From Extensimonas soli (GTDB lineage: Bacteria > Pseudomonadota > Gammaproteobacteria > Burkholderiales > Burkholderiaceae_C): 64,000 nt of DNA. The notes under the pieces were generated by a model. It saw only the letters and a program-made list of their open reading frames with translations, was not told the origin of the DNA and did not search any database. A program made the position numbers and the translations under genes. Below, piece after piece: positions 1-7,673 of the stretch; position 1 is the stretch's first letter, and each line of letters begins with the position of its first letter. The stretch lies in the NCBI RefSeq assembly GCF_029211265.1, contig NZ_JARGEL010000013.1, forward strand, positions 186,001 to 250,000, written 5' to 3'.

Positions 1-320
1 AGCACGAGCATGATCAAGCCAGGGTCGGCCATGATGAGCGCGTCGGGGCGCAACGCGATCACGGGCTCGATGTCGCGCAGGTAGGTGCGCACCTTGTCGT
101 TGTGTGGCAGCAGGTTGCTCGTGACGAAGAATTTTTTGCCGCGCGCGTGCGCCTCGGCAATGCCTTGTGCGATTTGCTCGAGGCGGAATTCGTTGTTGCG
201 CGCACGCAGGCTGTAGCGCGGCTGGCCGGCATACACGGCGTCGGCGCCAAAGTCGTAGGCCGCGCGCATTTTGTCGAGCGAGCCGGCGGGCAGCAGCAGT
301 TCGGGGCTTCGGAGGGTCAT
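1..320 (-). CDS. trhP: TrhP/YegQ-like U32 family protein, tRNA U34 hydroxylation (3' part outside window)
   Basis: The first 106 codons read MTLRSPELLLPAG, then GADAVYAGQPRYSLRARNNEF, KKFFVTSN and PDALIMADPGLIMLV. This matches the start of the U32 peptidase-like family and is closest in my reading to E. coli YegQ (TrhP), which takes part in prephenate-dependent 5-hydroxyuridine formation at tRNA position 34. The start ATG at 318-320 gives the normal short N-terminus of the family. The gene runs off the left edge, so the C-terminal Cys-rich region cannot be checked. It lies 70 bp downstream of tolA on the same strand and may be the last gene of the ribBX-tolA run. Peptidase activity is unlikely for this subfamily (family knowledge). 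Confidence 0.85.
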   Translation of the reverse strand, partial: MTLRSPELLLPAGSLDKMRAAYDFGADAVYAGQPRYSLRARNNEFRLEQIAQGIAEAHARGKKFFVTSNLLPHNDKVRTYLRDIEPVIALRPDALIMADPGLIMLV

Positions 321-390
321 GGGGCGATTGTCCCAAACATCGGGAAAACGAGCGAAAAACCCATGCAGCGGCAGGGCCAGGCGGGTGCGC

Positions 391-1344
391 TCAGTCTTTG
401 GGCCGGAACACGATCACGAGCGACGAGGGCACGCGGCCGTCGATGTCGCGCGGCAGCGTTTCGGTCTTTTGCAGCGCGCGCAGCACGGCATCGTCCCAGG
501 CCTTGTTGCCGCTGGACTGCAGCAGGCGCGTGCCGACGATGGTGCCGTCGGGCGCGGTGCGCACCTCGACCTCGGCGCGCGGGTTGCCGACGACCTCGTC
601 GGGATAGACGATGTTGGGCCTGACCTTGGCCACCACCTTGCCGGCATAGCTGCTCGACGGCCCCGACGGCCCGGCGCTGCGCAGGTCTTTGCCCGTGGCG
701 TTGGCGTCACCGGTGGCGCCGGCCAGGCTTTGCATGCGGCGCAGGTTTTCCTGGCGCTGCGCTTCGAGCTGGCGCGTCTGCGCTTCGGCCTTGCGCTTGT
801 CTTCGGCCTGTTTTTTCTGCTGTGCGAGCCTTTCCTGCGCGGCTTTGTCGCGTTCGGCTTTCTCGCGCTCTGCCTTGGCGCGCGCGGCCTTTTCCTGCGC
901 CGCTTTTTCCTGCGCGGCTTTTGCTTTTTCTTTTTGCTCGCGTTCCTTTTGTTCGCGTGCGCGCTTTTCCTCGCGGGCCCGCTCCAGCGCCTGCTGGCGG
1001 GCCTGTTCCTCGCGCATTTTCTGGCGTTCCAGGGCGATGTCGGCATCGCGCGGGTCGGGCGCAGCCGTGCGGATGGGCGGCTGCGGCGTGGGTACGCGTG
1101 GTGCCGGCTCTGGCGCCGGTGGGGGTGCGGGCGGGGGCGGCGCCATGCGCGGCGCCGCCTGCTGCGGCAGCGCGGACCAGAGCTCGGCCTGCACGACGGC
1201 CTGTTCGCTGCTCGCCTTCCAGCGCACGCCCCAGGCCAGCGCGGCGAGCAGCAAACCATGCGCGAGCAGCGACAGCAGGGTGGCCGGCCCCCGTCCGGGC
1301 GCGGGCGGCGGCGCCAGGGGCTCGCGATGCAGGGATGAGGTCAT
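391..1344 (-). CDS. tolA: TolA, Tol-Pal system inner-membrane anchor
   Basis: This is the 317-residue TolA protein that bridges the inner membrane to TolB/Pal at the division site. One membrane segment lies near residues 22-40 (LLSLLAHGLLLAALAWGV). It is followed by a Pro-rich stretch, a long Ala/Lys/Glu/Arg-rich helical rod (about 100-210) with many KA, EK and AQ repeats, and a C-terminal TonB/TolA-like domain (about 235-317) containing YPDEVVGNPRAEVEVRT. It begins 29 bp after tolR in the order ybgC-tolQ-tolR-tolA. The rod is shorter than in E. coli TolA (about 420 residues). Unlike the usual operon, tolB and pal do not follow; they are about 52 kb away. Confidence 0.93.
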   Translation of the reverse strand: MTSSLHREPLAPPPAPGRGPATLLSLLAHGLLLAALAWGVRWKASSEQAVVQAELWSALPQQAAPRMAPPPPAPPPAPEPAPRVPTPQPPIRTAAPDPRDADIALERQKMREEQARQQALERAREEKRAREQKEREQKEKAKAAQEKAAQEKAARAKAEREKAERDKAAQERLAQQKKQAEDKRKAEAQTRQLEAQRQENLRRMQSLAGATGDANATGKDLRSAGPSGPSSSYAGKVVAKVRPNIVYPDEVVGNPRAEVEVRTAPDGTIVGTRLLQSSGNKAWDDAVLRALQKTETLPRDIDGRVPSSLVIVFRPKD

Positions 1345-1373
1345 GGCGTGGGGGAGGGGCGGGGCCGGGGGCT

Positions 1374-1802
1374 TCAGCCGCCTCCCTGGGTGACCGACAG
1401 GCCCACGCGCTGCACGCCGGCTTTTTGCAATGCGCCCATGGCCTTGACCACGGTTTCGTAGGTCACGCTCTTGTCGGCCGCGATGATGACGGCGGCTTGA
1501 TCGTCCGCCTGGCCTTGCTGCCAGCGCAGCGCGGCCTCGGCGGCTTCTTTTTCGCTCACGCTGCGGCTGCTGCCGTCAGCCTTGAACTGCAGGCGGCCGT
1601 CCTTGGCGATGAGCACGGTGGCGTATTTGACCGGCTGGCGGTTGGCCTTGCCGACCTTGGGCACATTGATGGTGCCGGGCGTGAGCATGGGCGCCGTGAC
1701 CATGAAAATGATGAGCAGCACCAGCATGACGTCGATGAAGGGCACCATGTTGATTTCATTGATGGTGCGGCGGCCGCGGCCGCGCGAAGCCAGAGCGGGC
1801 AT
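1374..1802 (-). CDS. tolR: TolR, ExbD-family proton-channel subunit of Tol system
   Basis: The 142-residue protein has the ExbD/TolR signature NEINMVPFIDVMLVLLIIFM near residues 15-34. The single membrane helix carries the conserved Asp (VPFIDV) that takes part in proton-motive-force use with TolQ. The C-terminal periplasmic domain ends in GLSVTQGGG. It is preceded by AAGGAA about 9 nt before the ATG and lies 28 bp after tolQ. It is expected to form the TolQ-TolR motor that energises TolA. Confidence 0.94.
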   Translation of the reverse strand: MPALASRGRGRRTINEINMVPFIDVMLVLLIIFMVTAPMLTPGTINVPKVGKANRQPVKYATVLIAKDGRLQFKADGSSRSVSEKEAAEAALRWQQGQADDQAAVIIAADKSVTYETVVKAMGALQKAGVQRVGLSVTQGGG

Positions 1803-1830
1803 CGGTGGTTCCTTGGCGTTTGGGTTGGTT

Positions 1831-2544
1831 TCAGCGGCCCGACGCCGAGGTGGCGGCGCTGGGTGCGGGCGCGCCCAGGTTGCGCTGCAGGATGTTGGAG
1901 AACTCTTCGATGAAGGTCTCTTGCTGGAGGGTCACGCGGTCGATGTCGTGTGCAAAGCGGTTGTAGGCGAGCACTGCCGGAATGGCGGCGAAAAGGCCTA
2001 TGGCCGTGGCCACGAGCGCTTCGGCGATGCCCGGCGCCACCGTGGCAAGCGTGACCTGCTCCATGCCCGCAAAGCCGGTGAAGGCGTGCATGATGCCCCA
2101 CACCGTGCCGAACAGCCCCACATAGGGCGAGACCGAACCCACCGAGGCCAGCAGCGAGAGGCCGGATTCGATCACGTCCATCTCGCGCTGCAGGCTCGCG
2201 CGCATCGCGCGGCGGGCGCCGTCGAGCAGCGTGCCCGGGTCGCTGATGCGGCGCTCGCGCAGCTTTTGGTATTCACGCATGCCGCTCGCGAAGATGCGTT
2301 CCATGGGCCCGCCCTGGCGGGCGTTCTGCGCCGCGCTGGCGTATAAGTCGTTCAGGCTGGTGCCGGACCAGAATTCGCGCTCGAAGTCCTCGTTGAGCGC
2401 CTTCACGCGCCGCACGGTGATGAGCTTGCGAAAAATCGTGCCCCAGCTGGCGATCGAGACGCCCAGCAGCAGCAGCATGACGAGTTGCACCACCCAGCTG
2501 GCGTGCAGCACCAGGGTAAGGATGGACATGTTTTGTGCATTCAT
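1831..2544 (-). CDS. tolQ: TolQ, ExbB/MotA-family motor subunit
   Basis: The 237-residue protein starts MNAQNMSILTLVLHASWVVQ. It has the three-helix ExbB/TolQ layout: one helix near residues 10-32, and two after residue 125 including SPYVGLFGTVWGIMHAF and IAEALVATAIGLFAAIPAVLAYN. The open frame extends far upstream, but this ATG is chosen because it overlaps the ybgC stop as ATGA (2541-2544), which indicates translational coupling. With TolR it forms the proton-driven motor of the Tol-Pal system. Confidence 0.94.
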   Translation of the reverse strand: MNAQNMSILTLVLHASWVVQLVMLLLLGVSIASWGTIFRKLITVRRVKALNEDFEREFWSGTSLNDLYASAAQNARQGGPMERIFASGMREYQKLRERRISDPGTLLDGARRAMRASLQREMDVIESGLSLLASVGSVSPYVGLFGTVWGIMHAFTGFAGMEQVTLATVAPGIAEALVATAIGLFAAIPAVLAYNRFAHDIDRVTLQQETFIEEFSNILQRNLGAPAPSAATSASGR

Positions 2545-2957
2545 GAAAGTCGTTCCAGAAGCCAAGGGGGCATGCGCGCAGGACGCAGGGTGGAGGCATC
2601 GACCCAGCCGACACGGATGACGGCTTCGACCAGCAAGGATGCCGTCTGCTGCGCGGCTTGCTCTGTTTTGAGGAGTACCTGTTGTAGCATGGAAAGCGAT
2701 GCGCGCCCTGTTTCCTGCACTTTGGCGGTGACGATCAGCGCATCGTCGAGGCGCGCCGGGCGCAGGTAGCGCAGGTGGGAGTCGGTTACGACAAAAACGC
2801 CTCCGGTTTGTTCCCGCAGCGCACCCTGCTCGATGCCGCGCGCGCGCAGCCATTCGGTGCGTGCGCGTTCGAAGTATTTGAGGTAATTGGCGTGGAAGAC
2901 GATGCCGCCGGCATCGGTGTCTTCCCAGTAAACGCGGACCGGCCATTCGAATGCCAT
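2541..2957 (-). CDS. ybgC: YbgC-type acyl-CoA thioesterase, tol cluster
   Basis: This 138-residue hot-dog-fold protein has the 4-hydroxybenzoyl-CoA thioesterase/YbgC signature DTDAGGIVFHANYLKYFERARTEW near residues 11-34, including the catalytic Asp. The chosen ATG at 2955-2957 has a near-perfect AGGAGGT ribosome site 6-7 nt upstream. A longer frame with ten more residues has no such site. It is the first gene of the ybgC-tolQRA set. Its role in Tol function is unclear in the family; acyl-CoA or acyl-ACP hydrolysis is inferred. Confidence 0.92.
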   Translation of the reverse strand: MAFEWPVRVYWEDTDAGGIVFHANYLKYFERARTEWLRARGIEQGALREQTGGVFVVTDSHLRYLRPARLDDALIVTAKVQETGRASLSMLQQVLLKTEQAAQQTASLLVEAVIRVGWVDASTLRPARMPPWLLERLS

Positions 2958-2993
2958 GGACGCACCTCCTGTTCGTCGATTGTGCACATCCTC

Positions 2994-4178
2994 TCAGCCC
3001 AGCAAGGTTTGCAGCCGCGCCATGGCTTCCTGCAACTGGGGCAGCGCGTTGGCCGTGGAAAAGCGCACGAAGCGCTGCGTCTCGAAGCTGCCAAAGTCGC
3101 GCCCCGGCGTCACGGCCAGGTGGGCGCGGCGCATCAGCTCCAAGGCGAAGTCCCAGCTGCCCTGCACGCCCAGGCGTTCGGCAGCGGCGCTGCAGTCAGC
3201 CCAAGCATAAAACGCGCCATCGGGCGTCACGGGCACGGCAAGGCCCAGCGCCTGCAGCGCCGGGATGAAATAGTCGCGCCGCGCCTTGAATTCGGCGCGC
3301 CGGCGCTCGTATTCGGCGATGCTTTCGGGCTCGAAGCAGGCCAGCGCCGCGTGCTGCGCCACCGTGCTTGCGCAGATGAACAGGTTTTGCGCGAGGCGCT
3401 CCACCACGGGCACCATGGCTTCGGGCACGACCATCCAGCCCAGGCGCCAGCCCGTCATGTTGAAGTATTTGCTGAAGCTGTTGATGCTGATGAGGTCTTC
3501 GCCCAGCGCGAGCGCCGTCTGGCCATACGTGGCGTCGTAGGACAGGCCAAGGTAGATCTCGTCGATCAGCGTGATGCCGCCATGCGCCTGCACGACGTCG
3601 TGGATGCGGCGCAATTCGTCGGGCGCGATCGAGGTGCCCGTGGGGTTGGAGGGCGAGGCGAGGAGCACGCCGCGCGTTTTGTCGCCCCAGGCGGCCTGTA
3701 CTTGCGCGGCGCTGAGCTGAAAGCGCTCCTGTGCCGTGGCGGGCAGCAGCACGGCGCGGCCTTCGGCAGCACTTACGAAGTGCCGGTTGCAGGGGTAGCT
3801 CGGGTCGGGCATGAGGATTTCGTCGCCCGCGTCGATCAGCGCCAGGCAGGCGAGCTGCAGCGCCGCCGAAGCCCCCGCCGTGACCACGATGCGCCGCGCC
3901 GGCACGCTGACGCCAAAGCGCTCCTGGTACCAGCCGCTGATGCGCTCGCGCAGCGCGTCGAGGCCGAGTGCGGGCGTGTATTGCGTGCTGCCCGCGTGGA
4001 TGGCGCGCACGGCGGCTTCCTGCACCAGCGGCGGGGCCGTGAAGTCGGGCTCGCCGATGTTGAGAAAAATCATGGGCGAGCGCGTGCCCGCGAGTGCACG
4101 TGCCTGCGCCTGGGCAGCCTTGGCCACCTCCATCACGTAAAACGGCTCTATGTGCGCGGCGCGAGTGGAAAACTTCAT
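2994..4178 (-). CDS. Class I/II PLP-dependent aminotransferase
   Basis: This 394-residue fold-type I aminotransferase begins MKFSTRAAHIEPFYVMEVAK. Visible motifs are NIGEPDFTAP near residue 40, SPSNPTGT near 170, DEIYLGLSYD near 205 and the pyridoxal-lysine motif SINSFSKYFNMTGWRLGW near 235. The C-terminal Arg-containing block is RFVRFSTANALPQLQEAMARL. Substrate cannot be read from sequence; homologues are often annotated as aspartate/alanine-type or methionine-pathway enzymes. It lies between nusB (28 bp away) and ybgC (36 bp) on the same strand. Confidence 0.85.
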   Translation of the reverse strand: MKFSTRAAHIEPFYVMEVAKAAQAQARALAGTRSPMIFLNIGEPDFTAPPLVQEAAVRAIHAGSTQYTPALGLDALRERISGWYQERFGVSVPARRIVVTAGASAALQLACLALIDAGDEILMPDPSYPCNRHFVSAAEGRAVLLPATAQERFQLSAAQVQAAWGDKTRGVLLASPSNPTGTSIAPDELRRIHDVVQAHGGITLIDEIYLGLSYDATYGQTALALGEDLISINSFSKYFNMTGWRLGWMVVPEAMVPVVERLAQNLFICASTVAQHAALACFEPESIAEYERRRAEFKARRDYFIPALQALGLAVPVTPDGAFYAWADCSAAAERLGVQGSWDFALELMRRAHLAVTPGRDFGSFETQRFVRFSTANALPQLQEAMARLQTLLG

Positions 4179-4206
4179 GCGGGTCGGTTCGGAGCCGAAG
4201 GGAGGC

Positions 4207-4803
4207 TCAGTCGTGGGTTTCGTCGGTCTGCACAGAGGCGGGCAAGGGGCGTGGCTCCTGGCTTTGCGGCCGTGGCTTGGACGTGGCCTTGTCCGTAGCC
4301 ACCTCGCCCGCGCGCAGGCGCGGCGCCAGGCCGTTGAGCACGGCGTTGACGTATTTGTAGCCGTCGGTGCCGCCAAACTCCTTGGCCAGTTCGATGCACT
4401 CGTCGAGCACCACGCGCCAGGGCACGTCCAGGCAATGCTGGAATTCGTACGCGCCTATCCACATCACGGCATGCTCGATCGGCGAGAGCTCGCCCAGCGG
4501 CCGGTCGAGCTGCGGCGCGATGAGCGCGTCCAGCTCCTGCGCCGCCTCAATGCAGCCGTGCAGCAGCGCGTCGTAGTGGGCCGCATCGGCCTTGTGAAAG
4601 CCTGCCAGGTCGCGCGTGAAGGTGTCTATGGCCGTGGCCTCGTTGTGCCCGACGAGGTGCTGGTACAGCGCCTGCAGGGCAAACTCGCGCGCACGGCTGC
4701 GCTGCGACTTCGAGGCCGCCTTGCGCGCGCCGTTGCTCTTGAGGCCGGTGCGCGCCTGCTTCGGGGGGCGGGGCGGGCGAACGAAGGCGCCGCTGTCGCT
4801 CAT
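4207..4803 (-). CDS. nusB: NusB, transcription antitermination factor
   Basis: The 198-residue protein contains the NusB core [16 protein letters not shown] near residue 35 and [23 protein letters not shown] near 100. [35 protein letters not shown] (near 130-165) is the family's strongest block. N- and C-terminal tails are longer than in E. coli NusB (139 residues) and look disordered. The ATG at 4801-4803 shares one base with the ribH stop; a GTG one codon earlier would also fit. NusB works with NusE at boxA sites, mainly on rRNA transcripts. The ribH-nusB pairing is widely conserved. Confidence 0.93.
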   Translation of the reverse strand: MSDSGAFVRPPRPPKQARTGLKSNGARKAASKSQRSRAREFALQALYQHLVGHNEATAIDTFTRDLAGFHKADAAHYDALLHGCIEAAQELDALIAPQLDRPLGELSPIEHAVMWIGAYEFQHCLDVPWRVVLDECIELAKEFGGTDGYKYVNAVLNGLAPRLRAGEVATDKATSKPRPQSQEPRPLPASVQTDETHD

Positions 4804-5264
4804 CACAAGTCCTCCAGCAGCCGGGCCATTTCCACGGCCACGCGCGCGGCGTCGCGCCCTTTGCCGGTCTGGCGCGCCTCGGCCTGCGCTGTGTCTTCGG
4901 TGGTCAGGATGGCGTTGGCGATGGGAATCTGGTAGTCGAGCGCCACGCGCGTCACGCCCGCGGCCGACTCGTTCGCGACGAGCTCGAAGTGGTAGGTCTC
5001 GCCGCGGATCACGCAGCCCAGCGCGATCAGCGCATCGTAGCTTTCGCTCTCGGCCAGCGCCTGCAGCGCAAGCGGTACTTCGAGCGCACCGGGTACGCGC
5101 ACGAGGTCTATGTCTTCGGCGTCCACGCCCAGCGCCAACAGCTCATCGCGGCAGGCGGCCGCCAGCGCGTCGGTGATGCTTTCGTTGAAGCGCGCCTGCA
5201 CCATGGCGATGCGCAGGCCCTGGCCGTCGAGTTCGGGGGCGCTGCCTTGTTCCGCGTCTTGCAT
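4803..5264 (-). CDS. ribH: 6,7-dimethyl-8-ribityllumazine synthase
   Basis: The 153-residue enzyme joins 3,4-dihydroxy-2-butanone 4-phosphate with 5-amino-6-ribitylaminouracil in riboflavin synthesis. Motifs are [12 protein letters not shown] near 21, [12 protein letters not shown] near 58 and [23 protein letters not shown] near 80, including the catalytic His. An AAGGAG site sits just before its ATG, inside the end of ribBX (3 bp gap). It forms a unit with ribBX and nusB. Confidence 0.95.
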   Translation of the reverse strand: MQDAEQGSAPELDGQGLRIAMVQARFNESITDALAAACRDELLALGVDAEDIDLVRVPGALEVPLALQALAESESYDALIALGCVIRGETYHFELVANESAAGVTRVALDYQIPIANAILTTEDTAQAEARQTGKGRDAARVAVEMARLLEDL

Positions 5265-5267
5265 GCT

Positions 5268-6395
5268 TTACTCCTTCGCTTTGGCGATGTAGCCGGTGAT
5301 TTCGAGACCGTAACCTACCATGCTCGGCATGCGGCGCGGATGACCCATCAGTTGCATTTTGTGTACGCCGCATTCGCGCAGGACCTGCGCGCCTATGCCG
5401 TAGGTGCGCAAGTCCATGCGGCCGCGCTCGGGTGCCTGGGTGGCGCGTGCCGTGCCTTCGAACTGGGCCAGCAGCTCGGCTGCGCTTTCGCCGCAGTTCA
5501 GCAGCACGGCCACGCCCCGGCCCTGTTGCTCGATGTGCCGCAGGCTCTCGTCCAGGCCCCAGGAATGCATGGTGCGCTGCACTTCGAGCAAATCGAGCAC
5601 CGAAAGCGGCTCGTGCACTCGCGCCGGCACGCTCTCGTCGCTGTGCCATTGGCCTTTGACCAGCGCGAGGTGCAGGCCCTGGCTGGGTTTGTCGCGGTAG
5701 GCGTGCACGATGAATTCGCCAAACGCGGTCTGCAGTGGCCGGCTGCCGATTTTTTCGATCAGCGACTCGTGGCGGCTGCGGTGTTCGATCAGGTCGGCGA
5801 TGGTGCCGATTTTCAGGCCATGCTCGGCCGCGAACAGCTGCAGATCGGGCAGGCGCGCCATCGTGCCGTCGTCCTTCATGATTTCGCAGATCACGGCGGC
5901 GGGGCTGCATCCGGCCATGGCGGCCAGGTCGCAACCGGCCTCGGTGTGGCCCGCGCGCATGAGCACCCCGCCATCAACTGCCTGCAGCGGGAAGATGTGG
6001 CCGGGCTGCACCAAGTCTTCGGGCATGGCGTGCGGCGCCACAGCGGCCTGCACGGTGCGCGCGCGGTCGGCGGCGGAAATGCCCGTGGTCACGCCTTCGG
6101 CGGCCTCGATAGATACCGTGAAGGCTGTGGCGTGCTTGGTGCCGTTGCGCGTGACCATGGGCGGCAGCCGCAGGCGCTCGCAGCGCTCGCGCGTGAGCGT
6201 AAGGCAGATCAGGCCGCGCCCGTACCTGGCCATGAAGTTGATGGTCTCGGGTGTGACGTGGTCGGCGGCGAGCACGAGGTCGCCTTCGTTTTCGCGGTCT
6301 TCTTCATCGACGAGGATGACCATGCGGCCAGCGCGCAGCTCGGCCACGATGTCTTCCACGGGGGAAATGGGGGCGGGGGGGAGGGGGGTGTTCAT
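5268..6395 (-). CDS. ribB: RibBX: DHBP synthase fused to a degenerate GTP cyclohydrolase II-like domain
   Basis: The N-terminal half (residues 1-205) is a 3,4-dihydroxy-2-butanone 4-phosphate synthase. It shows [21 protein letters not shown] with the acidic metal ligands, [15 protein letters not shown] and [10 protein letters not shown]. The C-terminal half has the overall layout of GTP cyclohydrolase II but lacks its zinc cysteines: where active enzymes have an ECLTGD...CDCG block, this reads [16 protein letters not shown], with no cysteine. It is therefore the RibBX type described for many proteobacteria rather than true bifunctional RibBA, and a separate ribA is expected elsewhere. The 375-residue start MNTPLPPAP was chosen because the longer frame adds atypical sequence. 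I see no FMN riboswitch in the leader. Confidence 0.9.
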   Translation of the reverse strand: MNTPLPPAPISPVEDIVAELRAGRMVILVDEEDRENEGDLVLAADHVTPETINFMARYGRGLICLTLTRERCERLRLPPMVTRNGTKHATAFTVSIEAAEGVTTGISAADRARTVQAAVAPHAMPEDLVQPGHIFPLQAVDGGVLMRAGHTEAGCDLAAMAGCSPAAVICEIMKDDGTMARLPDLQLFAAEHGLKIGTIADLIEHRSRHESLIEKIGSRPLQTAFGEFIVHAYRDKPSQGLHLALVKGQWHSDESVPARVHEPLSVLDLLEVQRTMHSWGLDESLRHIEQQGRGVAVLLNCGESAAELLAQFEGTARATQAPERGRMDLRTYGIGAQVLRECGVHKMQLMGHPRRMPSMVGYGLEITGYIAKAKE

Positions 6396-6641
6396 GAAGC
6401 TCGGGGAAAAGTCGGCTGGGGCGGCTGTGTGCAGTGGTGGGCGGCAGGCAGGGGCCTGTAGTGCCGGCATGCGGTGGGGGTCAAACCGCCTCTGACGAGG
6501 GGGCCGTGTGGCCTGGTGCGTCAGGCGCAAGCCACGCCGCGCAGGGCGCCCGGTGAGGGGCGCGATTTTACCCGCACGGCGTCAGACGGGCCGCATCAGA
6601 CGGGCCGCCCGCCTGGAAGGCGTGCGAACGGCAGCCGCACG

Positions 6642-7529
6642 TCAGGCAAAAAGGGCCTCAAACCCCTCCTCGGGCGTAAAACGTCCTTCGACGTGCAGCA
6701 GCCGCGTGGGGCCGGGCAGGGCACGCTGGGAGACAGAGTGTTTTGCGTCGCCGGGGTAGCACAGCACGCGCGTGCCGTCGCGGTGGTAGTGCTCTGGTTC
6801 TATGAGCGGCGGACGCTTGCTGCGCGCCTCCTGGAGCACGCTTTGCACATCATTGTGGCGGGCCAGATGCGCCAGGCCCATGATCTGCGGCGGCGCCAGG
6901 TCTATGAGCCGGTCGCGGTACTGTTCGAGCGCGGTGCGCGGGGCGATCCAGACGCTGTCGGTGGTTTCCTCGTCGTCGTGCGCGGCCGTTTGGCCCTGTG
7001 GCGCTTCGGCGACGAAAAAGCGCGTGTCGAAGCGGCGCGTCGTGTTGATCGTGGGCGCGCGCGGCGTGATCCAGCGCGACCAGGGCACCAGCTGGCATGT
7101 GGGCACGCGCAATTGCAGCGTGCTCAGCACATCGGCAAAAGACTGGCCCGCGCGCAGCAGCTCCCGCGCCTGCGGTGCATCGAGACGCGCCAGGACGCCA
7201 GCGGCTTCGGCGAGCAGCAGGCCGCATTCCTCGAGCGCCTCGCGCACGGCGGCGACGTACAGACCAGCGGCCGTGGCGGCGTCTATGCCAGGCTCGTTGA
7301 GGCCTGCGCGCAGGTTTTCGGGCGGCTGGTCGAGGAGCGATTCCGCCAGCGTCTGATCGGCGTCATCGAGCTTGCCGCCGGGGAAAACGTACAGGCCCGG
7401 CATGTTCGCAGCCTGCGCCGTGCGGCGCAGCAGCAGCACTTCAAGGCCTGTGGGCGCTTGGCGCAGCAGCACCATGGAGGCGGCGGGGCGGGGTGTTTCG
7501 GCAAGGGCTGGGGTGGTGGGGGCTTGCAT
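6642..7529 (-). CDS. Nudix hydrolase, NUDT19/coenzyme A diphosphatase-like
   Basis: The protein opens with PRPAASMVLLR and GLEVLLLRR, then PGLYVFPGGKLDDAD. The Nudix box is split by an insertion, and its second half reads AAVREALEECGLLL (REx2EE). The long insertion and the total size of about 295 residues resemble the NUDT19-like branch, whose members often cleave acyl-CoA or related diphosphates; substrate here is unknown. The start is uncertain: MQAPTTP (7529) is used, but an ATG at 7578-7580 gives 17 more residues, and neither has a strong ribosome site. It follows putA by 144 bp on the same strand. Confidence 0.8.
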   Translation of the reverse strand: MQAPTTPALAETPRPAASMVLLRQAPTGLEVLLLRRTAQAANMPGLYVFPGGKLDDADQTLAESLLDQPPENLRAGLNEPGIDAATAAGLYVAAVREALEECGLLLAEAAGVLARLDAPQARELLRAGQSFADVLSTLQLRVPTCQLVPWSRWITPRAPTINTTRRFDTRFFVAEAPQGQTAAHDDEETTDSVWIAPRTALEQYRDRLIDLAPPQIMGLAHLARHNDVQSVLQEARSKRPPLIEPEHYHRDGTRVLCYPGDAKHSVSQRALPGPTRLLHVEGRFTPEEGFEALFA

Positions 7530-7673
7530 GGGGCTGAAGGGGTAAAAAGCGGGGTGCAGGGCTTTGGTGGGATGCGCCATGCCTTGAAATTGGCGGGGCA
7601 GGCAATCTGCTGGCTGACGCAGCCTACCATGCGTTTGGTATGGCTGCAAATGCCTGAGCGAGCGCGATCAGGC

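Noticed and set aside
6396-6641. Possible FMN riboswitch upstream of ribBX
   Set aside because: I looked on the minus strand for the conserved RFN blocks (such as the GGTGAAATTC-type core). None are present, although the region is GC-rich and can fold.
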